A stretch of DNA of 64,000 nt from Enchytraeus crypticus (Eukaryota > Annelida > Clitellata > Enchytraeida > Enchytraeidae): the NCBI GenBank assembly GCA_905160935.1, contig CAJHZI010000533.1, positions 3,190,001-3,254,000 of the forward strand, in the 5' to 3' direction. The notes beneath the pieces were generated by a model. The model was not told where the DNA came from and did not search any database. It worked only from the letters and a program-made list of their open reading frames with translations. Position 1 is the first letter of the stretch. Every line of letters begins with the position of its first letter. The position numbers were made by a program, and so were the translations under genes. Of the stretch, positions 23,901 to 35,042 are shown one piece after another.

Positions 23901-26900
23901 GAATACTTGTTCAATGGAATACTTGTTCAGTGGAATACTGGGTTCAGTGGAATACTTGTTCAATGGAATACTGGTTCAATGGAATACAACGCCAGCGGCG
24001 AACAATCTCAGTGGGATATTAAAAGTCATAGAGTAAAACAATTGGCTGAGTTTCATCAAACTAGAGTTATTGCATCCAGTAGTAGAAATTTTTCATCCGT
24101 CATGCATCCTTTGGAAGATAATGAAGCTTGGTCTTTAGAATCAGCACGGAAGATATATAGCACTGCCTATCAGCTAATAGTTCAGATAATTTTTATCTTC
24201 AAACCATCGGATATTAAAATATTAGTCCTAATGAGAAATTTATTTTTTAAGCTGCAACAGGTTCAATTGGGCAATGCGTAAAACTTACTAAATATCCAAA
24301 CAAGATAAATGTTAAAATAGTTTACTAAACTATTAACAGAGCTAGACCTAATAAAAATATTTAAAGCGACTAGTTTTAACAAAATTTGAGTTTTTATATG
24401 GATAGCGAAAGCGAAGATATTAATCTCACGGTTCTGCCATATTAAATATAAAAGCAGTTAATGAATTGCATAACTAAGTTAAACTTGAAGTTTGACATTT
24501 TGAAAGCTAAAGTAATTGAACTAATCTGCATTTTGCTCTAAATGCAGTTAAATTACTGTTAAAACTACTGCTACTTTTTCTACTATTACTACGATTACGT
24601 TTTTCTGATTACTTTCAAATAGAAAATGTTTGCCTTAAAATATTTTTGAAAGTTTAATACCTAGATAAATAAACAACCCTTTAGGCTGATTTATTTGATG
24701 GAGTAAAGTTTTTTACCTTAAATTCTTTGAAAATTTCACGCAACGTTCCGTTCTCATTTAACCGTTCAACTTCTGACGCATCCTGCAATAATAATAATAA
24801 CAATTAATTATCATTTAGTAAGAATATATTTACTCAAATTTATCAGATAATAGTAATTTAAAATTCATTTCTTTTTTATATTTTTTGTCCAAGTGGCAGA
24901 TTCAATAAACTTATTTCGGCTCACAGTCTGCTAGCCCGAATGAGCGCTCAATCGATCAAGAGTTTATGAGATCCTGTCACAAAGGCTGAGCCTTACTCAA
25001 ACCTTATTCTAGCCTTAATTTAGGAATTCGGCTTCCGATGTTGTATCCCATTGCCTTCCTCAGTTCTTCCTAAATCGCTCTTTATGTTACACACAGTTTA
25101 CAGTTAGTCGATTCTTTAATGAATCCAACATAACAAAGTGCAGAATGATGAATCTTAAAAAATGAAACTACATTAATAAAATAACAGCACCTATTATAAA
25201 TTTGATTGTCACTTAATATACCATTAATTAATTAAAAAGCTATTGGCCTACCAAACGAATGAACTGCCTCGTTTAAAATAATTCAATCAATAAGCAATTA
25301 ATGGTATGGATTCACCCAAGAGGACCACATCAATGACGTCTCAATATCCTCAAGAGGCTACAAATAGCTTCGTGATTAATCCAACAATGAGGATTCAACG
25401 GCCGGTAAAACCAGCATATGCACAGATTGAAGCGAGTTACACCAATAGTGTAAATTGTCTAGTGAAATTGGCATCGAAAAAAATAAGTTCAGAATGCCCG
25501 CTGAAAATGGGCAAATCTATCGAAGATCAGCAATAATATTATTTTCGAATGAAATTTCTGGTCTTCTTGCTTGCATTCTTTAGAAGAATTATGTATGCAA
25601 TTAATTAATTAAAGATCGATCACCAAGCAATCAATATGTGAATAAATATTATCGTTGTAAGAGTTTTCTTTTTGATGCATTACTTCCTCTTAAACAGATA
25701 ACACTAAGATTTACTGTTATCTCTTAGCTATGCTTCAGTACTTTATGTGATATCTGATCACTTAGATCTATTTTCTATCGCTACAGTTGTTTCTTCTGAA
25801 AAAATATTTCAAATACCACGCATTGAATAAATTTACCCAAGTTATTGATGAATTTCAGTTAAACGACCAAAATTGAAAAAGTATTTCATTAGATATTTTT
25901 AGACTGATAGTTAAAGAGTGGTCCATAAATCTGACAATGATAAATTTACTGACGAATAAATATTTGTTCAAATTTTAATGCATGCAATTATATAATTTTA
26001 ATCTTTGTTGTTTGACAGTCATAGTTATGTAAGACAACGCACCGGCTATTTGTTGCAGGTTAGGTTACGAAAACAAATATTTAAAATTAGGTTCTGGTTC
26101 TATTATCCTTCGATTATACAAATATTATCTCATTCACAAACATTTAAATTTAGTCCATAAATATTCTCCTGGCTTTTCTTTCTCATATGTAACAAGTCAG
26201 AGAAGAGAAGAGTGGATGCGTTATATCCTATGGACCTGCTAATAGGCATTGCACTAAGAGAGAGAGAGAGAGAGAGATATGTAACCAGTCAATAAATTTA
26301 GCCTGAAGTTTAGAATCATAATACTTAATCTCTTAAAATATTAAATGACTATTAACAGCTAACAAAACGGCTAACAAAAGCTTATTAACAGCTTTCTAAA
26401 ATGTAATATTGCATGGACCAAGAACAACTTTATGTATTTATAATATTATACTGTAAAGAAAATTAATTTTAAATGCTTTCAATTCATCATAAATCTATAA
26501 AAAAATACACATAATAAAACAAATTATAAGTATAATTCTTTTTTTAAATTTGATATTTCAGAAACTATAAAGGAAAATCTTTAAAATTTTGTCAAAGATT
26601 TCTAAAAATTAGTTTTTAATTGAACAATATATTCAATATCAACCGAAATTATAAAACTTATATTTTATTCAGCAACATTGGGCATCTGTAACCCGTGTTG
26701 TTTGCGTGACGATATCCCTTTGTTGTATCCCGGAGACAGTATTCCGAACACAACAAACAGCACAACCACATGATAGATCAAACACAGTTCATGATAGTTG
26801 AATAATTATAAACCGAGGGAAAAATGAAAAAGCACCTAATATATATTTTCGCAAACTGAAGACATATTACGATTTGGTAAACGTGTTGCTGTTGTGATTA

Positions 26901-26952
26901 GACCTCGCTGTAACTATTACTTTTTAGATCGTGTGAGAAGCAGATGGTAGAA

Positions 26953-27022
<70 letters not shown>

Positions 27023-28865
27023 CATGTATATTGTATATATCTTTGAACTCTCATTAGCAGATGGTAGAATTATACAGTGTATATCTTGGAACTCTCATTA
27101 GCAAACAGTGGAGACAGGTAGGCATCTATACCAATGCGTATTATAACCAATCTATACTCAAACCAATGCGTGTGTCAGAGAGTTCAAGAAAAAAGACTGA
27201 ATTCAAACAACTATGACAATGATACGACAAAACTCCAGCTCATAAAACTCTGTGTCAGAATTTAGAGGTCGGCCATATCGTTGTGCACAGTGTCTAGAAA
27301 CTTTTCAGTAGGTTGCTGCAATATTGAGCTACGCCAGGTAGTATTAAATTCAATTACAAGCGAATTAAATCAATAATAGCCCACAAAGCACCTGAATGGG
27401 TTGTAACATATGTTACACTGTAAATATAAACATCTGCAGCGGCTGCAACCTGTACGCGTGTATGAGTGTTGCGAATGGCTGATTAATAATGTAACTGGCC
27501 TAATCAACCATGTGATGCTATATTGTGTCAAATGCGTCATATGCAGTACATACGCATAGACATGCATTACAGTATATTTCGATCATTCTACATGTCTTGT
27601 GAGATAAAAGATGTAATCCCAACTGTCAACAAGTTGTTTTAAAAACTGGAAGAGTTGTTCCCTGAGATCTGTAATTACTTACCGAAGACTGCATGTGTGT
27701 CATAGAATCGACTAACTTTGCTTGAGTTGCCTTTGTGTAATGTTATGTTACTTTCTGCTGATAAAGTTTTACAGTGGTCATGATTTCTTAGCTACTTAGA
27801 TATTATTAATTTAAAATCCAGTGACATGCTAAACATGCATCAGTTAAATAATTAAGCTATGACAAATAATGATGCAAGCACGCTGAGTTAACAGCGTTAA
27901 CAGTAAGTAATAGTAAGTTGGCCATATTGAGTCCACTCAGTGTCATTTACAATCCGAGTATTTGATGAATCTCTCAAATACGGATCAGAAAATAATTTAA
28001 TATTAATTTTCATAATTTTTAAGAGCTAATAAACATTATACTGCATTTTCTACATGTTTAAATTTAAAAGTTACACTTATCTTACAGAAAACAGGTGTAT
28101 TCGTTGAGTAGATCTAGTCAACGCAAATACATCCAACGAGATATTTCTGCTAATTCAAATTCGCTACTGCCAAACAGTCACTTAGAAATAAGTTTTCTTT
28201 AAGGATGAAGTAAAGATAAAGCTATTGATTTTGAAATTATATATTGATTGTTGGCGTCGATTTTATGAGCGAAATAAACTATACTTATTGGAATTAATTA
28301 ATACAGACCAGATATATTACATAATAACAGAAAGAAGTATTAAATAATAGATATATAATAAAATAAGGAATATATAATAACATAAGGAAATAATAAAATA
28401 ATATAAAAATATATTATATATTTTATTTGTGTAGAATAATGCTAGGCCTATAGTAGTGTTCTAATAAGTTTCGTAAGTTAAAGGAAAAAATTATCTCATA
28501 CATGTGTTGCCTAAGGACCGTCTAACCTAGAAAAATCAAGAGATAGAGTGAAATGTGCATCTGAGAAATTAATGTTTTCAAGCTAAGTCTATAATTTTGA
28601 TATCATAAGGCTTTGTATTTATGACGATATCATCGTGTTAGATGATGGAGTGGTCGATAGATACTAAGATAAATTACTACGATAAATTTCAGACTTTTTG
28701 TAAAAATGTATGGTCTACCTTGGCTATGCATTCAGTGCAACAAAATGTTAGAAATATCATACGATATGTATTTAAATGTATGCATTATATATAGCTTATA
28801 AGCATTTAAATTTTATTTTAAAATTATACTTGACGTATATTAGGCACATTTAAATAAAAACAAAA

Positions 28866-28902
<37 letters not shown>

Positions 28903-31234
28903 AGGGGAGAGAGGGGGGCGTAGAAATAGAGAGGGATAGAGAATTAGAGAACTGTAACTGTAGACAAATTAAAAATTGAAATTGCGCAACAAGCAAGAGA
29001 TTTTGAAAATCATATGACCTTTTTATTGATTGACGTATTTAGAGTTACCATGCTATGCGCAGATTTGTATTGGTTTGCCCTATCTAACGTACATGTATAT
29101 GGGACTAGCATTCAACTGTGAATATTACTCAATGACAATACTTAAGTACATCATAGAGCACACGATTATAGTCATAACGATTACATCATAGCTCTCATAA
29201 GATTACAATCATACCGCTTACATCATAGCTCTCATACTATTACAGTCATAACAATTACATTACATGTATATCGTTCATACGATTACAGTCGTAAAAGATA
29301 CCTCACAGCTCTCATACGACTATTTCAATAACGGATACTGTCATTGCTGTCATTGTTGCCATTACTGTTAATACTGTTATTAATATCATCACTGTTATTA
29401 GTATCATCACTGTTATTAGTGTCATCACTGTAATTACTGTCATCACTGTTATTACTGTTATTACTGTAATTACTGTAATTATGGTTACGGTAATCTGTCA
29501 TTACTGTCATAGCTGTTGTATCAGAGCACACGTACAATTACTATCATCAGTTCTTAAAGGTTATTGTAATAGTGTAATATCGTTACTGCCTTAACTAAGC
29601 AGATTCGTATTTTGCTTTACAGGAAATGCTAATTTTATTTTAAAATAAATATTTTGTCAAAGAAGAAAAGCTACAAGTAAAAGTAAGCTGCAAATTAACA
29701 ACTGCGATTGTAATATATTTAATAAAGTGTTAATCTCGATTAAACGTAAAAAGTGATTAACTTGAACTCCTATACAGAGCTTTGCAGTGGAGTTCTGAAA
29801 TCTTAAATCAAACTTTAAGAGCGTTCTTGTTCATCATTCTCCATTACCTTTTACAATATTAGCACACATTAAGAAATCTGAAATTGTTAAATTAGATTTT
29901 TTGAATGTTGCAGACCTGCTTGACATTGATTTATATGTCGACTACGGCGAACAATATAAGTATTAATGCATGAATGCTCACAGCCTAAAGTCGACAGAAG
30001 AAAGTATTTGCAGCTTTAGCGTTGAGAACTATGCATACAAAACACCTAAGGCTGATAAAGGACGCATCAAAGGAAAAATTCGCCATAACGTTTCTCGTGA
30101 ACTGCCAACCTGTGTGACGTAAATCTAGCTGCAAAGCACGTGCTATACTGCGAAGAAATAAATTTATTTCGTTTGTCTTTTATGCGAATATTCAGACGTG
30201 GTGTCTTAGATGTAGATAAAAACTATCTAAACTGCGACAAACTGGTATTTGAGATGTAACGTCGGCTGTTTTCATCTCCCAAGGGCGTCTACACAGTGAT
30301 CACTGCAGAATAGATAACTGTATCGTGTGCGTGTCGTAAGAGGCGACTAATCAGTGTACGGTATGCCGAAAGCAATGGAAAATCACATTAGAAGCCAGTT
30401 GTCCGATGTTAAAGGATAAAACAAAGGACTAATAGACCTTAGTGATTGGATCACCTGATAGTTGTTAATAAGAGATAAATGAATTTTTTTGTTACGTAAA
30501 GCAAGAAATAAATTTAACCTTGTAAATAGTCTATAGGATAGTCTATTCTTAAAAACATCAACCAAACTTTCAATTACACTTACAATTACACTTGATTGAT
30601 AAATAGGAAAATCTTATTACTGTTACGAGTTCAAATGATTATGTTTAATTCCGTTCTCACTGATTTCAAGGGACATTTTAATATCAGAAATTACGCTGTC
30701 GCTCACTAAAACGAACAGACCGTTGAATCTGGAAATGTTTCAACGTTTTTCCTCGCAGTACTTAGTAGTTATATTATGAATGTTTAAATTGTGTACTCAC
30801 TCCGATGTAAACTCCATCGGCAAAAAGTTGAGGAAGTTCTGGTTGAGGATCCGATAGACGTTCGCTGAGTTCTCTGTTAAAATCTTTGTTAATGAAAACG
30901 TCCCTTTCCTCGTAGAAAACCCGCTGAGTCTGCAGAATCTTCCGTATCTTCAAGCAGCGAATAAAAGTTTTGCGAACAACTTGAACACTAGTCATGTAGA
31001 ACACAATCCTGTCTCTCTCCAAAAATGACCGATCCTGAAATCCAATAAATTAATTAATTTGTCAAACACAGAATTCGTCGTATAATTATTTGTTTTGTAC
31101 TTTAAATTAAACACAAAATTGATGCATTTGATGATTAATTATAACTTGACATCGCCACTGGCTCCAGCCAGTGGCTATATTTAGCTTAACTTTAAATATA
31201 TAATGTAATTCACAAGGTATAAAAACAGTGTAAG

Positions 31235-31329
<95 letters not shown>

Positions 31330-34300
31330 AATCTCTGAAGTTCCCGGTCATGGTCATATACTGTACAAGGTAGCGAAGTCATTCTGCTTATCTCAACATT
31401 CTATTCATTGTGCATACTCTAATACTTAAAGACAGATTAAATCAATTGCTCTGCACTATCAAGATTAAATAAACGAAGCCAGGAATGTCAAGAAGCCTTG
31501 AATCATGCAATATTCGCTCAGATAACAGAAATAGCTGATCTCATTTCTTATCCAATATTGCTCTCAGAGCATTTCTGTAGATTATACCTTTTTCTCATAT
31601 TATGGTTTTGGTTGCTACTTCCTGGAGTCATCTTTACATGATAACACAGGCTATTAAACCCCCGTCGATATAAGTAGTATTATTTATCTTAAAATGAAAT
31701 ACAAATATAATCATCCTCATCACCAACTTCTTCGTCCTCTTTATCTCTATCCTCCATATTTTTCTCAGTAACCTTCAACCTTACCTTCAACCTTACCTTC
31801 AACCTTACCTTCAACCTTACCTTCAACCTTACCTTCAACCTTACCTTCAACCTTACCTTCAACCTTACCTTCAACCTTCTTAGCAAGGTGTAGTAATCCA
31901 TCAGAATGCATTTTTAAGTCATGATTTACATCAGAATGCATTTTTTCAATCATAAGTTATTAGCCTCTTAATATTTGCTTTAAATTACTTTTTAAAAAAA
32001 GTTTGACCTAGTAAAACTGATGATTTGCAAAAAAAATTTCCAGACCTGAACTTTTATAAATATATAAATGCCCGGATATCAAAGCGTCTGCATATACTGT
32101 ATACATTGGATAATATATTGGTCTTAGTTCTGACTGCATAGTTTTAAGTAATACGAAACAGGCATTAAACGTATCTTTATAGCTTTTTATAGATGCTACA
32201 TTTAAAGAAGTTTTAGAGATATCATCTAATGAGAGCATTGCCTATTTTTTCTTGCTAAAGCAGTTAAGAATTAAATCACATTAAATATATAGTAGATACA
32301 TCAAAAGAGGCAGGGTCAGGCCGAGATTAGGTATGTTAGATGATTTAAAGACCCACTCATATGTGGAAATGAAGAGGAAGGCGGAAGACAGAGAAGAGTG
32401 GAGGCGTTATGTACCATGAACCTGCCAGTAGGCAGTGCACTAAGAGAGAGACATCAAATGAACTGAGCAATTTTAATATTCAGCCAGTTGCAAATTCACG
32501 ATATACGCACAAAGTGCATTTGAGTCCATTTAGAAATGAAATTCTAATTACTGTCGAAATTATTCCTAAGACACATTATCGGCTTTTCGAGTGCCGATTA
32601 TTGTTAGTATGCTGAGATCATATCGTTTTGAATTGACCCTTTTACGGCCTTGGGGATTCTAGAGTTTAATCGCATCTTATCACCGGTTTAATGTCACACA
32701 CCTTAAGTTTACTCCAAATTGCAATAGGCATATTTAAGCACGAAATGAGCTATTCATAGGTCAATGAATTAGAGTTCTATTTATTCTTAAACCAACCAAT
32801 AAACACTTGTCGAATATTGATTGATTAAAATATTTTAAATAGATCAATATTAGCTGCTCAGTGGCTTATACCTCTCGTTATCTAAAGCACAATTGAGTTC
32901 AGACACATAGTGTGAGCGACAGAATTGAGACATTGAGAAGAAATACACATCTCTCCAGCGTTCGGCTAAGTGGCAGGTCCATGGCACATATTAGTACTCA
33001 GAGTCTGTTTTCACGACTCATAAAGCATAAAGAGCACTACAGAGTTCAACAAGTTAGTCTCTTCACAAAACGCTATGCCTAGTTCATACCTTATATAGTC
33101 TACAGCTTGAAAAACGTTTGGTTTCTGAGGTGAATTTCAATTGCCTTCCTCAGTTTTTGCTAAGTTCCAGTTGGATGTAAGAACTAATTTAGACCACAGG
33201 CTACTTATTAATAATAGTTTAGATATTTCTAAGCAACGTATCCTCAATCACGATCCTCAAACTTAAATTTGCAAAAACAAAGTCAGTCTTTACTTGTACA
33301 GTCCGTCTAAAGATTAATTAAATATAGACAAACATAATATAAAATGTTTGATAGCTGCACCCGAAATATTATAGGCATCGGACTAAAAATAGGAGTCTTA
33401 TCTTCTAGCTACAGGCAGCGCCGTATCTCTCATACTACCGCATTTATACAGTAGATATTAAACAACAGGTACTCTATTGAGTTTATATAGATAGATTTAT
33501 TGCAGATAAATTCGCTATTAAATAGGAAGATGAGCTGGATAAATTGCATTTAGAATTTACAAGGGGTGTGGTTTATTAAAATTTACATATGGAATTTTAA
33601 ATATTTAATTTAAAATCCTTAACCTAAACTGCTGTTAGTCCAAGCACCGGCCCATATGTGCAGAGAATAAAACCTCACATATTCACGGAACTGGTAAAAG
33701 AATATTTAATAAACAAACTATTTCATAAAATATAAACACGTAATAAAAGTGATAAATATCATCTTGAAAGATGATTTTTTCATTATGACTCCAACATTTA
33801 GATTTGATGGAAAATAAAATGACAGAAATTTTTTTAGTGGACTAATATTATAGCGATATACATAAGTATCATCATCATCATCGTCATCATCATCTTCCCT
33901 TGAATTCCAGTTTAACCAGAGTTGGGATACGAATAGACTGTCTCAAATCCTCTCTCTCCTACATCATATCTTTCATCAGTCAATCCACTATTTGAGACTT
34001 TTCCATTCGTTTAAATATTTGTAACAATTTCTGGAGCCTAGGCGCTCACCAACCGAATGCTCTTTCTGACGTTGATATGGCTCTTAGTGCTTTAGTCGCC
34101 TTCTAAGACACGTGCAGTAACCGGTTGATTAATTCTTTAAACAACACGGGAATATATATACGTATGAATCAGAATAAAACAGATGATATAATACTGCAAG
34201 ATGGTTAGTCACGGGTCTACAATGCATCTCTACTGACAACGTAAACACGTGTACATATGGGGCATAGAGTCTGCCAAGAATTGACGAAGCGATGCTAATT

Positions 34301-34967
34301 CTGTCATTAATTATTAAAGGCTGAAAATGGTAAATAAAAATGCTATTTGAGGTCCAGTTATGTATTAATTAAGTATACAACGTTGATCGAAATGTCAAAA
34401 TAACACGCCTAATCTAGACATGGAGTTTCTGATCTGCTACTAATGTAAGCAATAGAAACTAAAAATAGTGATAAACATAGAATCGGAACAGTTATTGTAA
34501 CGAACTAATAAAAAACTTTAACATCACATTGAACCTTTTTCAACTAAAAGTGAAGTAATATAAGACTAAGCGTCTGTATTTCATTTTATTTTATAATAAA
34601 ATCAGAAAATATATATACTTCTGAGCAGTCATTCAAATAATGATGCAGTTTTAACGATGATATAATGTAAGATTTTGCTAGTGTTAAAGATTGAAAATTT
34701 ATAACATAACAGCACACTGGATCAGAGAGCACAGGAAGCCTGTTTATAGCTGCAGAAATATGAACTATTTTTAGAAGAATTCATTCAGACAGATTTATAC
34801 TAAACAATTGAACAAAACATCTCAGAGCTAGATGGCGCTGCTAAACACTAAGTTTAACGTTCCTTTTGGCACACAAGAGAACCGTAAGATTCACTCCTCG
34901 GCTTTTGAAATCCGGGATCAATACCCCTTATTTGCTTATCTCGGCACAAAAGTTTTGCATATAACAA

Positions 34968-35042
<75 letters not shown>

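Larger units (their letters stand above)
18725..24716 (-). other. GRXCR intron 3
   Basis: 5992 bp, GTAAAA donor and ACACAG acceptor, phase 0. Holds a poly-T run (about 18989-19007), a truncated LINE, R4, R3 and SINE1 copies, a (CT)n tract, an ATT/TATG-rich tract, and 48-bp and 16-bp tandem arrays, all listed separately. Confidence 0.9.
24783..30800 (-). other. GRXCR intron 2
   Basis: 6018 bp, donor GTGAGT, phase 0. Contains an R2 copy next to exon 3, a LINE-A 3' end, (TA)n, (GA)n and two tandem arrays (listed). The plus-strand open frame 25306-25536 shows no recognisable family and is not called as a gene. Confidence 0.9.

Noticed and set aside
25306-25536. 76-codon ATG-started frame in GRXCR intron 2, plus strand
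   Set aside because: No recognised domain, no splice or promoter support, and a length not unusual by chance. It could be revived by a database hit.
31689-31953. Repetitive Lys-Val-Glu-Gly or Arg-Leu-Lys-Val protein
   Set aside because: Product of a near-perfect 12-bp satellite open in more than one frame; no flanking coding signal.
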